A DNA stretch of 64,000 bases, taken from Enchytraeus crypticus (lineage: Eukaryota; Annelida; Clitellata; Enchytraeida; Enchytraeidae). Below, piece after piece: positions 46,873-59,722 of the stretch. Both the position numbers and the translations under genes were made by a program. The stretch's first letter is position 1. Each line of letters starts with the position of its first letter. Location of the stretch: the NCBI GenBank assembly GCA_905160935.1, contig CAJHZI010000428.1, positions 317,001 to 381,000 of the forward strand, written 5' to 3'. A model generated the notes under the pieces. That model was not told where the DNA came from. It saw nothing but the letters and a program-made list of their open reading frames with translations, and did not search any database.

Positions 46873-49800
46873 TTGATAAGTAAAGGCGCTCGTCAATTAA
46901 CCAAACAAAAAAACTACTGCAATTAAGATTACAATTGGGTAATCAGACGAAACATTTAGAAAAGTATATTTATACATATAGACTAAAAGTTTAATCTCAA
47001 AATGGACCTAATTTCAACAAAATTTGTAAAAAATATTATTTTCTGTATTTTCCATTGAATAGATATCAGCTACATCGCTGCAGTACATTCATTGATCTGT
47101 TAATTTTACCACTTGTCTTATTTACATTATTATTTCAAATCGTCTCAGCTAGAAACTTAGTTAAATAGCTAGATACTCGTCCATATTTATCACTTTATTT
47201 ATCCTTATATTTTTATTTAGCAAGTTTAGCCTGAAAAGGAACTTAGTGCAACACGCTTACAAAGCCTTGTTCATGAGTGTAGATGACAATTTCAAACAGG
47301 GGCGGCCCGACCTGCTGCAGAAAATAATCTACACCTGGTCTCTTCTTGAACCTCCAACCAGTACCAATCTACTCAATCAATCAATCAATCGTTCAATCAA
47401 TCAATCAATCAATCGTTCAATAAATCGTTCAATCAACCAATCGTTCAATCAATCAATCGTTCAATCAATCAATCAATCGTTCAATCAATCAATTGTTCAA
47501 TCAATCAGTCGTTCAATCAACCAATCGTTCAATCAATAAATCGTTTAATCAATCAATCAATCGTTCAATCAATTGATCAATTAACTATTACATTCAATGA
47601 CAATGCAAGTAAACAAAAATGTAGAATCAAACGGTATCATCATCATCATCATTATCCTCCCTTGAATCATAGTTTAACCACAGTCGGGATACAAATAGAC
47701 TGTCTCAAATCCTCTCTGTCCTATACCACACCACCAGCCAATCCCCTATTTGAGACCTCTCCATTTGTTTAAATGAATGATACAGAATTTTAAAAGCATG
47801 ATACCGTATAAACAACAAATATGTCCGTTATCATTATCGTGCCAGGCATGGCATATGTTAGTAACTCTACTCCTATACTTTTCAATTCCTAGTTTACGAA
47901 TGGAGCATCACTAGTGATAATTCTTCCTCTAAATAACATTTATTCTATTTTATCCTACAGTAGTGTACACCTGCAAACAAATTAGATTCAATGTTATTAT
48001 CAGATACTGATAGATATTAACATAGATCAGTATTCTGAGCAAAAGTTGCTTTCTCTCTTACTTTATATTAGAGTGAACAAGCTGATTAAGTCCAACTCAC
48101 CCAATGTGATATTAGAAAAGTAGAAGAATGCAAAAGCAATGTTTTACTATTGATATTTAAATTAAAAATTCTTCAATAATAAGAATAATGCAGGCAATGG
48201 CAGCATATTCTGCCAGGAAACATCATTACCACTATATAAACATCATGAGCATCATCCCATGGTCATTACCACTCTATAAACATACTATATTAATACTATA
48301 TATTCAAAGGTCAAGCAATCTATCAGCAGCAGTGAAAACAAATAGTACCGTCCAATCAGGATGGACGAGTATTCCAGTCATCTCAAGCACCAGTGTGTAG
48401 GGGGGCTGATAGAAAGGCTCCTTGAGTGGATCAGGCAGCAGCTTCTGACTGGACGGCTCCTGAATCAACTGTCAAATCAATCAATCAATCAATCAATCTA
48501 TCACTCAATCAGTCAATCAATCAATTAAACATGCACGTAACATAAAAAGTTATTTTAGAAAACATCAAAGTAGAGAAGGAAAGAAAAGAGTGATGATAAT
48601 AATAATAACAGCAATTAGAGTGCTACAGTCATCAATGACAACATCGAGCACTACTGAGACAAAATCAAGCCTGCGAGCAAAAAGAAGGTCCAAAAGACGG
48701 TGCAATTTCCAAAATTCTGAAAATCAGCCCAAAGTACTAAAATAGCCTTGTCAATCAATAGTCACAAATAGTGTAAATGACCAGAAAAACAAGTTAACAC
48801 AGCAATTAATATAGTTAAAACTCTAGAAATTTACAACAACTACACCCTAAACTTTGAAACCCTAAACATTTCAATCAATCAATCAATAAGAATTTAACGT
48901 CCGGTTCCTCGCCATAAGGCAAACAAATCAATCGATCAAGCAACAAATCTCAAAATCATTTAGATCACTGGGATTCCTTCCAAGTTATATTAGTGAAAGC
49001 TGCTGATTGGCAGACGTACATCCATTTAATCAACTAAATCTAAACGAATCGACCAAATCTATTTACCTTTTTATAGAAGCGGATTTGTCGTAGAGCTCTT
49101 CTAGGATAGGCTTGCCATTTCGGTACTACAACGCAAAAATTAATTACAAATAGCCTAGTTTAAATCAACAACAACAGCAGCAGTAATTGGAGAGCTACTA
49201 TGGTTAATCATATATTGTATTGTGTCAAATACAGTGTCATAGAACAAATTTTAACAACAGACATCGTAAAGTGCAAAAAAGTTTGATTATTTAAACTTCA
49301 AAGCTAATCAATATTTTTACAATCTTTTAACAAGGCAGCTGTTTAATTAAAAAGAGAGAGAGAGAGAACTATGTTTATTTCAATACACTCAAGATATAAG
49401 TGACATACACAAAGAAGGACGTCAAAGAGGTCAGAAGTAACCTATCTAGTTGACCAACCCTCAATCATACGAAAAGAAGACATCAGCTATCATTTACTAG
49501 ATTAAATAACCACTTTTTCTCCTTGTTTATTATCATTTCCTTATTTATTTTCACTTTATGTATAACTGACAACTTGAATTCTCCTCATTAGATGTACTAT
49601 CTGTGCAAGAGTGGATGTACTAGCATTCCAGAACTCTATCGATTAACTCTGCTGATGTCATTCTATGAATAGAATTTATATATGGTATAATTTATATAAT
49701 TTATTTAATATAATTATAATTAAATATAATTATAATTTATAATATGCCACAATATTTATTCACAGAAAAAGAATAAGATACTAAAACTTACACTTTGAAA

Positions 49801-51354
49801 ACTCATCTTCGATCTGCAACGTCAAATAAAAATCAATATTTTATATAGAGCTTATCCTGCTTTGATAATAAATATCAGCAACAATTTGCACTCAATTCTT
49901 AGAATTCATTTACATCTACATGGTACTCAGCTTATGCCTAATATCGTACATGTACAACATTACATGCACATTTTACTCCTTTAATATCTTTAAAAAGTAT
50001 TACATTATGGTACAACACCAAATGACATCTTATTAGATATATAGATTGTTCATAAGTATTATAAATAAATAAGAGAAAATAACACTATATTATGGCAGGG
50101 AAATATTTATAGAGAAATTGTCTTGTTTGTAACTCCATATTACACATAAATAGTGGAAGAAATTTTCAGATTGAAGCAATTCTTTTAGGAAATAGATAAA
50201 ATCAAACTTAAGCACCCAAGTAAAGTTAAATTACTGCTTAATATCCTGAAGTCCGTGACGTTAAATTTTCTGCTGATTTTATCAAACTACAAAAGCGAAT
50301 TAAGCTCACCAGATTTCCTTCTTCATCAATTTCAGGTTTACCTAATAATTAAAAACACAAAATCTGATTAAGTCAGAAAATTGAGCAGTGTGTCTTTCTG
50401 ACAATGATGTTATAAATGAAATTTATGATGAAGAACTGATATAATCAGTGAAATACAATTTGAGAGAAAATACTTCCTTTATATAAATTCTGTAACAATC
50501 AACAATACTTGTATGTAATTAAGGTTCAATTGTTTAGGTCCAAATAGAAACGATAAAGCTCAATCACATTTACAAATATCCAGGCATCTAATTTTATTAC
50601 ACTTATGTATTTTAGTTTATAGATATTCTTACACATAAGATTTAAAGCTTTACATAGCGGTGATCGATATTAAAGGCATACCCCATAAAAACAGAATCTC
50701 TAATGCAATAATGCCACTCGCTGTACCAAGAACACCTAATCCAACTTTCCAGGCATGTTCCTTACTAAACAAAACCCGCCAACCCTTCGGCTTATCTTGC
50801 TTTGATCCAGAACCGCTTCCGGAAGAATCGCTTCCAGCACTTTGCACCGTCGTGGTCTTGATATTTTCTTTGCCCCCTGCCTCGGCCTTCATTGCTGCGG
50901 TCCGGGACTCTAGTATTTCCTGAGTCACTGAACCTGCAGGCTTAGATGCTTTCGTGGAATTATCAGAATATCGTCTAATTGAAGTGTTAATAAATCTGTT
51001 ATGACTACAAGATCCCAACTGCCTCGAAAACATTAATTTACCATAATCACGCGCATGCATACTTCGCAATGTCATAAAATTATAATTATTCATTGAAAGA
51101 CCCCTCCAGTTTGTTATCGAAGTGTTTAATGTAGTCGCTGATCTGATTATTTTAGGCCGGCTTAATTTTTCCACGACAAGCAGGGGTTGTCTGAGGCACT
51201 GGAGGCTAGCCATGGTGCGCGCAGGTGGGGCTGAGATGTTAGAGGGTCTAGCCCCTTCAACGATGGGAGAAGCGAATAAATATTTGAGAATCGGCGATTT
51301 TATGTGATGTAAAGATGAACCAATTCCACGCATGTTTACAAGGGCAGCCGCCAT
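43537..51354 (-). CDS. TIMM50: TIM50, inner-membrane subunit of the TIM23 preprotein translocase, 491 aa, 10 exons
   Basis: Presequence receptor of the mitochondrial inner membrane. Exons: 51354-50682, 50341-50310, 49813-49792, 49125-49067, 48468-48349, 47368-47261, 46783-46685, 46244-46088, 44991-44888, 43638-43537 (TAG). All junctions are GT/AG and the sum is 1476 nt. The long basic, Ser-rich N-terminus is a matrix-targeting region (no fixed cleavage site seen). The membrane segment is about 203-224. The FCP1-like phosphatase fold follows from about 263: LVLEMTG (where the catalytic DxDx is lost, as in known TIM50), [34 protein letters not shown] Gln-rich C-terminus ends GGRKSV. The start ATG at 51354 has a good context (AATATGGCGGC). 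Exon 1 must end at TGGG|GTATGC, since reading on stops after 12 codons. Exons 3 and 2 are only 22 and 32 nt. Confidence 0.95.
43639..44220 (-). repeat. (GATT)n-rich array in TIM50 intron 9
   Basis: On the transcript strand GATTGATTGATTGACTGACAG leads straight into the last exon. Farther upstream a higher-order unit (ACTCAAACAATCAATTAGTC plus AAGCAATCTAGCAATC on the plus strand) recurs four times at 44033-44215. Confidence 0.9.
44510..44640. repeat. About 50-bp tandem repeat, 3-4 copies
   Basis: Units of AGAAATAGGGTTATCTCAAC plus GTACAAACCCAGCTTTAATA in TIM50 intron 9, with slightly variable length. Confidence 0.85.
45043..45346 (-). repeat. Three partial copies of TIM50 exon 9 separated by (GATT)n
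   Basis: Copies at 45043-45120, 45145-45222 and 45259-45346 each hold the acceptor (GATGCAG) and the first 70-80 bases of exon 9 (TGTTGGCCACTAGTAACGT...). They end at GACCCT/ATTGATTG, where the true exon has GACCCGATTGCTG. The nearest copy has a C-to-T change creating TAG, and the farthest has an 11-base insertion. All would stop in the repeat, so they are not alternative exons. Confidence 0.95.
46367..46520. repeat. 154-bp hairpin-forming inverted repeat in TIM50 intron 7
   Basis: Arms of about 68 bases (46367-46435 and 46452-46520), roughly 90 percent complementary, outer parts (ATTTTTAAAATTATTTCTTC) identical, with a loop of about 16 bases. Could be a small foldback transposon or MITE. 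Flanking duplication is not clear in the AT-rich context. Confidence 0.9.
47369..47580 (-). repeat. (GATT)n array abutting TIM50 exon 6 acceptor
   Basis: The transcript strand reads TTGAACGATTGATTGATT repeats, ending GATTGAGTAG right at exon 6. Confidence 0.9.
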
Positions 51355-53229
51355 ATTGAATCTTACTACTCGTTCTTTTCAAATTTTCAAGAGGCCTATC
51401 TTGATAAAATCCGGTAAATCAGTCCCACGATATTGCAAATTTAAGATAAGGACGATTAAGTGCTGGTCCCAACTCATAGACACTGGATCGAAACGAGAGC
51501 TTAAAAAAGTAGTTTTTGTATATTTTTGTATGTTTTGATGGTTTAACTTAACTTTATGATACTGGTTTACGAAGTCTTGAAGACTTGTAACACGAGTCTC
51601 TTTTCATTTGAAATCTTGTGTGCAGATACTGAGGCAGTTAAAAGAGTGGTGTTAAAACTCTCCATGAATTAAGTACTTCAGTATAACTAAGTAAAATCGC
51701 GTTACCTCAAGTAATTGTCAATTGTTATTGTTTCCTTCTGTTTATATAATGTTGTTCTCAGTCTTATATTGAAGTATTGGATATTATTAGTATTGATGTT
51801 AGTTAAGGTTTAGTGAGTCTTAACAATCATGCAATTGCTTCCTGACTCTGTAGTGTTATGTTTTATTCATTGTTGCTGCCATATAAAAATCGACATCCTT
51901 AACCAGTATATACGTTAAGAATAAGCTTTTAGTTGACATTGGCACCGCTGGTGTGTTTAATATTTTATATTTCGCTCATTATTTCCACAACTCTGACGGT
52001 TCTGTTGACTTATAATTTAGAGAGACGAGACATTTCTCGAGCTCCCTGCGGTCCTAACTCACTGTCAAACCGCTTTGCCTGTGTTTTCTAACGCTATCAA
52101 ATTGTGCATTAAAATATTTATTAAATATTTATATTGCCTAATTTTTGTCACTTTAATTTCTACCCATTAAACAGAGAAAAGGAGCCAACCAAGTGTCTGG
52201 GTCTAATGGACCAGTTATTGCCCTGCCGGGAACTCTATGGGCTTTTCTATTGAACTATTTTCCGTATCTAATATGTGGCATTTGGTGTATTCTATCTGAC
52301 GTGAAAATTTGGAAAATGGAGACTGAATATGACCTGTTACTTTTCGTTTTTTTACCTGTATTCTGAGATGAAGGCACTCAGAAATATAATAATATTGTTA
52401 GGAACATATTCCTAATTAGCATGTTTCTAAAATAAAGCTAATTGTGAATTAACCTGATTAAAGCTAATTAACTTAACCTGACTATTTTCTAAATATTCAA
52501 TGATGCAAAAATGGCTAAATTAATGTTATTTTGGTTTAGACTAATGGGTAGATGATTCGTGGCAGAAATGAAACTAGTGGGCAGAAATATCTTAAATTTA
52601 AAAAATCAATGACCGTGTTACTGTCATGCATGACTAGGTGAATTTATAAGAAAACAAAATTTTTTCAAGTCTAGTTATGTTTTTATTATTTTGTCAGTAA
52701 TGTTTAATAATTGAACGCATAGTTTGGCTCTAGGAATGTCGTCCAATTTATATTTTTGAATTTTTGGCTTGGAATTGGCTAGCTTAAAACCCATGTCCTT
52801 CTGTCATTGATGGTTACACTTTCCTAATAAAATGGACTTGTAGTATTTTATATTTTGTTTTCACGCTCTTCTATTAAAATGACCTTGTGCTGTGACGACG
52901 TTAAATTAACATCAAAACTGTTCAATTGTGCTTTTGAAATATCCTGCCCTCGTCTCCTGCGGGTGAGGAGAAGGGTGTTGAACACTGGTGATTATCTTGA
53001 TGGCTTTCTTTGGCATATAGAGGACCTTATAATTGAGACTATATTCTTAATTCTAATTTTTTTGGATTTCAGTTTGTTAATAAAATAAACTACAGTGGCT
53101 GTGTTCTGCATGGGCAGGTGGTTAATTGTTAATAAATATAACTATTGAACTTTGAATTATTAAGGGTTTCTCTTAGAGCCTTAGGTAAATTTACTGCGCA
53201 CATACGTAAAGAAAACTGCTGAGTATATA
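51355..53229. other. Divergent region between TIM50 and calcineurin B
   Basis: About 1.9 kb of mostly unique AT-rich DNA, with few of the repeats seen elsewhere, separating two head-to-head genes. It must contain both promoters, but I see no decisive TATA or CpG island. The open frames here (51332-51538, 52855-53088) lack recognisable motifs. Confidence 0.5.
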
Positions 53230-56200
53230 ATGGTAAGTATCTCTTCTCTGCTTTAACCTATGTCATTTATATTATTTAACTTATGTTTATATTACTTTTA
53301 TTTTATTTCTCAATGGTTAAATATTTTGCTTCAACTTATTTTGTTATTTAAGCAAACTTAGGCTCTGTAACTGTATTTTGTGCCTAAAAAACTAACAAAT
53401 TATGAGTTTAATAGTATTAAATACGATCCTTAATAACAATATTTACTAATTAATTAAAATCTCTATCTGGTAGCATAGGAGACCTACCTTTATTTTAATC
53501 TAATCAGTTTAAATAAACTCTGTTAAACTGGTCTTAACACAAATTTCTGGCAGTTATAGCATGCTGATGCTTTAGCATACTGATGCTATAGGGTGCTTAT
53601 GCTATGGGGTGCTGATGCTATATATAGGGTGCTGATGCTATAGGGTGCTGATGCTATAGGGTGCTGATTCTATAGGGTACTGATATTATAGCATACTGAT
53701 CCTATAGCATCAGCACCCTATAGCATCCTATAGCACAGGTGCTGATTCTATAGGGTGCTGATGCTATAGGGTGCTGATGCTATAGGGTGCTGATGCTATA
53801 GAGTGCTGATGCTATAGGGTGCTGATGCTATAGGGTGCTGATGCTATAGGGTGCTGATGCTATAGCGTGCTGATGCTATAGCATGCTGATGCTATAGGGT
53901 ACTGATGTTATAGCATACTGATCCTATAGCATCAGCACCCTATAGCATCCTATAGCATCAGCATCCTATAGCACTGGAGCTGATGCTATAGGGTGCTGAT
54001 GCTATAGGGTGCTCATGTTATAGGGTGCTGATGCTATAGGATGCTGATGCTATAGGATGCTGATGCTATAGGGTGCTGATGCTATATATAGGATGCTGAT
54101 GCTATAGGGTGCTGATGCTATATATAGGGTGCTGATGCTATAGGGTGCTGATGCTATAGTGTGCTGATGCTATAGTGTGCTAATGCTAACACTTGCTGAT
54201 GCTATGTGATGCTGATGCTCTTATATCTTATAATATTATCTTATATAGGAGTCTAGGTAATATAATTCTATGAGCTGTTCCAGGCAAAAGTTCAACCTCA
54301 CTTACAAAATGTTTAAATGTATCTGGGTATGAGTACTAACTATGGAACTGATTTCCTATACTGTATTGGACAATGCGCTTTGAATTAGCAGGCCTTTCAA
54401 TCGACTTCATAAGTATATAAATAAATAATAATAAAGGTTTAGCATCCGTTTTCTAATCTAAGGATGATGTCAGGGACTTCTTTTATCTATTTATAACTCC
54501 AATAGACTACATCTTTTCTGGAATGTGATTTGGTATGGTACAAACAGAATTGAATTGATTTGGTGCCCGAGAGGATTTGCAGAATGAGAGATGAAGTTGC
54601 TGCAGTGTGATATACATTATGATTGAGAGTGTAGGAAAGAGATTGATGTTAGTTGTCAGTGGCTGGAGTTAGGGCTGTGTAATATCTGCAGAGGGATGAG
54701 AAGTGTTAAATTCTGGTCACGATGTTTTGTTTGACTTATGTTTGACTTATCGTTTGTCCACATATCCCAGTCTGTGCTGTCATCTGTCTCTAGTAATCTC
54801 ATCCATCGTTAAGTCTATTGTAATAGGTAATATAGTAATCACATTGTAATCTCTCTGTAATTTGGGTGTGTCCTTTCAAAAAAGTCATTTCTGCTCCCTA
54901 CAGAAATTTTCTTAAATGAGGTTATGCTTGGGGAGAACGGGGGGGGGGCACGTTGCCCCAAGCATAACAAAGTCATACGTCAAGCCCATTGTAATAGGTA
55001 ATATAGTAATCACATTGCAATGTTACGTCCATTGTAATAGGTAATATAGTAATCACATTGCAATGTTAAGTCCATTGTAATAGGTAATATAGTAATCACG
55101 ATGTAATCGCTTTGTAGTCATTTAGTCCTGGTAATCTCACTGACTAAGTGTTACTAAAGCCTCGACGTGTCTGGAAGTCTTTATTTATAAGCGACTTAGA
55201 CTTTGAGGCTTAGACTTTGAGGCTTAGGTTTTAATGCTTAGACTTTTAGGCTTTGACTTTGAGTCTTAGACTTTGAGGCTTAGACTTTGAGGCTTAGACT
55301 TTGAGGGTTAGGCTTTGAGGCTTAGACTTTGAGGCTTAGACTTTGAGGCTTAGACTTTGAGGCTTAGGTTTTGATGCTTAGACTTTGAGACTTTGACTTT
55401 GAGGCTTAGACTTTGAGGCTTAGACTTTGAAGCTTAGATTTTGATGCTTAGACTGTATCTGATCTGGTCAAATAGAGAACAGACGTTATAACTTATTTAC
55501 TACATAGTAATTCTGGAAGCTAATGTAAAGATCGTAGAAGTGGCCTCCAATACAACTCCATTTTAGGTGGACTGACTGGATCTAGGGCTCAACATCCGGT
55601 GGCTTGTATTTACTGACCATAAGATATTTCATATCACAGAATTCTCATATCACGATGTGCTATTCTTTTCTCTCCGCCTTCCCTGCTCTTCATTTTCCCT
55701 TCTCTCTCTCTCTATCCCTCTCGCTCGCTCTCTCTCTCTCTCTTAGTCTCCCTATCTCTGTCTTCTTCCTTCCTTCCTCAAGATAGTTATTTTTTATTTA
55801 TGATTTTGGCTACAACAATGGCATGACCAGTAAGTTGTCTGATTTCTGATCAATAGATGCAGAGTTCAAATCCAGTGCTCACCCTATCTCTGAGTTACAG
55901 CTTTTCATTTCTTTCAAGACTTGGAACGGATGTTAAATATGTTTTTAGCGGGCGGAGCCCAGGATTTGAACCCCGCAGGTACTGATCCGCGGTCGAGTAT
56001 CTATTTGATGTACGTAGTTAAGTATTGTTATTAGTGATTGTATTAGTGATGTTATTAGTATTGTTATTAGTGATGTTATTAGTATTGTTATTAGTGATGT
56101 TATTAGTTAGCAATGTTATTATGTGATTGCACGCTAATACATGCAATGAAATAATAATAATAAAGGTTTAACGTCCGTTTCCTCATCAAGGGATGATGTC

Positions 56201-56787
56201 GGGGACGTTGTTGATTATGAGTAAACGAACTAACACAAGGGTCTGATTGTTTCAGGGTAACGAAACGTCTCTACCATTGGAGCTGTGCTCAACATGTAAG
56301 ACTTTCTGCTCTTATTTGTTCCTCTCTTGTTCTTGTGAGATAATGCTAATTAGCTTATATACATATTGAATCAGTATTAAGTATAATTGTAATTGAGATA
56401 TGATTTCATTATTTGATCATAAAACCTTTTCATTTAATTTTTACTAAGCAATCTAATTGGCCGATGTGATTGTTGAATATGTGACATGATTGTTTAACTG
56501 ATTGTTTTGGCTGGAGCCAGTGGTGAAGTCGGTAAGATATTCGACTGCTGAGCAGTAGGTGCAGGGTTCAAATCCTGGGCTCGCCCGTCACTGACATCGC
56601 TTTCGAGTGAGGAAACTGACGTTAACCTTAGCTTTACCAGTTTTTTTAATAAGTAGTCTAATTAGCCTATTTGATATGAAATGATTGAATAACTGATTTT
56701 TTGTTTGGTTTAATTATTGATAAACTGATTTATTAATTGAAAGATTGATAAATGCTTTAATTGATTGAATGATTGAGTACTTTAATT

Positions 56788-56821
<34 letters not shown>

Positions 56822-59417
56822 GCAGTCGATGCTGAAGAGATCAAGAGATTAGGGAAGAGATTCAAGAAGCTGGATCTTGATAACTCAGGGTCGCTGAGTG
56901 TGGAAGAGTTCATGTCGCTACCAGAGCTACAACAAAACCCTCTTGTTCAGCGCGTCATTGAGATCTTTGATACAGATGGTAACGGTGAAGTAGACTTTAA
57001 AGGTAGGAATCTTTCATGGTTCTGCTTCATTGTAGAGGTTAACGATCGCGATTAAAGGAATTTAATCAATCAATCAATAAGAATTTAACATCCGGTTCCT
57101 CGCCATGAGGCAATGTCAGGTACGTCAATATCATTTAGAGGATGATATAGAGATAAACTGAGAAAGGCATAGGGGGCCCACCTCGTCGGAAGCAGAATCC
57201 CCAAGAATAATTGTATATCAAAAAGAATGTTGGATAATTTAAAGATCCACTCGTATATGGACATGAAGAGGAAACTGGAAGATAGAGATGAGTGGAGGCG
57301 TTAAATAATCTTAAAATAAACTAAAGTTTATTGCTTATAGGAATAAATTAAACTCACTCTTAACAATTGCGCAAAGGAAATTTTATTCTGATCAATTGCT
57401 TAAATATAAACATGACCCTAGAAAAACATGGCAGTGCATTAATAGCATTTTAAAACCAAATAAGTCCAAATCTATTCAGGAATGTTTTAATTTAAATAGT
57501 GAAATTGTATCTGATAAAAAAGTTATATCTGAGAGTTTTAATGACTATTTTATTGGAATAGGAAAATCCCTAGCTGATAAAATCCCTAAATCAAAAAAGT
57601 CTTTTTATGATTTCATTTCAGACAAAAGTAAAATCTCCAACACATGTGCTCTCTATCTAACCGATCAATATGAAATCATTAACATAGTCCAATCTATAAA
57701 AATACCTCGAGTGCAGGTTTCGATGAGGTATCGTCCATTCTTCTAAAAAATATAATCTATTACTTAGCCAAACCTTTAGCAATTGTACTAAATCTATGTA
57801 TTATGAATGCTACATTTCCGAGTAAAATGAAAATTGCCAAAGTATGTCTGATTCATAAGTCAGGTCCTAGTAACGAAATTTCAAATTATAGACCAATCAG
57901 TTTTTAACTTGCTTCTCTAAAATATTTGAGAAAATTATTGCCAATAGAATGCTCTCTTTTATTGACCATCACAAAATCATTACTTCAGCCCAATATAGAT
58001 TTAAGAAAAAGCACTCTATATATATGGTCCTATTAAACATGCATGATAGGGTGTCTAAAGCTATTGACAATAAAGAATTTTGTTTGGGTATTTTCATAGA
58101 CCTCTCAAAAGCTTTTGACACTTTAAACCATGAAATATTACTTAAAAAACTAGAAATGTATGGTTTTAGGGGAGTATTTAATACACTTCTAAAAAGTTAC
58201 TTAACCAATAGACAGCAATATGTGGTATATAATAATTCAGAATCAAATTATAGAACTATTCAATGTGGTATCCCACAGGGTTCAATATTGGGACCTTTGT
58301 TGTTTCTGATTTATGTCAATGACATATCCAAGATTAGTAAAATTCTTACCTTCGTATTATTTGCAGATGATACAAATATTATCTGCACAAACCCTGATAT
58401 TTTGAAACTAATGAATTCAACTAATACTGAACTCCTAACACTCTCTGACTGGTTTAAAGCGAATAGATTATCCTTAAATATACAAAAAACCAATTACATG
58501 CTATTTGGGTATAAATACAAATATAACAATAATTCTGAAAATTTTCATATATACATAGATGTCAACATTTCTAGAATAGATAAGACTAAATTTTTGGGAG
58601 TGATTCTTGCCAAATCCATTGGATTACTCCATCGGGTTAAAACTAAGTTACCTAAACATTGTATGTTAAATTTATACTACAGTCTAACATATCCGCATCT
58701 AATCTATTGTAATATTGTTTGGGGGAACGCTTCTAAAACCTTGCTCAACGAATTGATAGTACTCCAAAAACGAGCAATTAGAATAATTCAACATGCAGAG
58801 TTTCGTAGTCATAGGAACAATATATTTAAAGAACTTAAAATTTTAAAGTTAAGTGATATTCATAAACATTGCTGTTGGGTATTTCTGTATAAACTAATTC
58901 ATAATGATATGCCTTCATGTTACAACTATTCGTTGCTATTAAATAATGTTGCAAATTCTGTTTATAAATTTCGACAAGTTTCGGAATTTACTATACCATC
59001 GTTCAGAACTCTCTGTCGCAAAAAGTATATCGCTGTACAAGGCCCTAGATACTGGCTATCCCTTCCACCTAATTTACGATCATCTCGTTCCGTGAACTGT
59101 TTCAATATTAATCTTCGTCAGTACTTATTAAATAGTTATTAATGATACTGATCTTAAATGTATAATTATGCCTACCTATTATCATTAATTTTCTTTATTT
59201 TAAATTTCTTTATTTCAATTCTTTAATTTCTACTTTATATTTTCGTTTTAAGTTCACCATGGTTCACATTTAAATTGTGCTCACTTATTGCATTTACTTG
59301 TTTGTTTGCATTGCTTGTGAACTGTACAGGGTTGAATGACCCTTTTTGATGATCTAAATAAAAATAAATAAATAAAAAATATCATGGACCTGCCAGCAGG
59401 CAGTGCACTAAGAGAGA

Positions 59418-59449
<32 letters not shown>

Positions 59450-59672
59450 TAGAGTTAAACAATAAAGGTTAATGTTTTCCTGGGGTTTGGGTTGACACTC
59501 AATTTGTAAATGAAGGTAATAGTAAGTTTAGAAGTAAAACTGTTATTATTCTCATCATTTAAGTTTTTGAACACTAAAGGCGTCTATGCTAATTTAGCTT
59601 ATTAACTCTTCACTCTTTAGCAAATTTTTTTATCTGTATTTCTCTCGTATTTTCTCTCCTTCTTTCCCTCCC

Positions 59673-59722
<50 letters not shown>

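Noticed and set aside
51332-51538. 68-aa plus-strand frame overlapping the TIM50 start
   Set aside because: Antisense of the TIM50 first exon at its beginning; no motif, no Kozak or splice support.
56507-56640. Possible tRNA genes at sites with GGTTCAAATCC
   Set aside because: The B-box is present, but no complete cloverleaf could be folded and the copies share long non-tRNA bodies, so they are SINEs.
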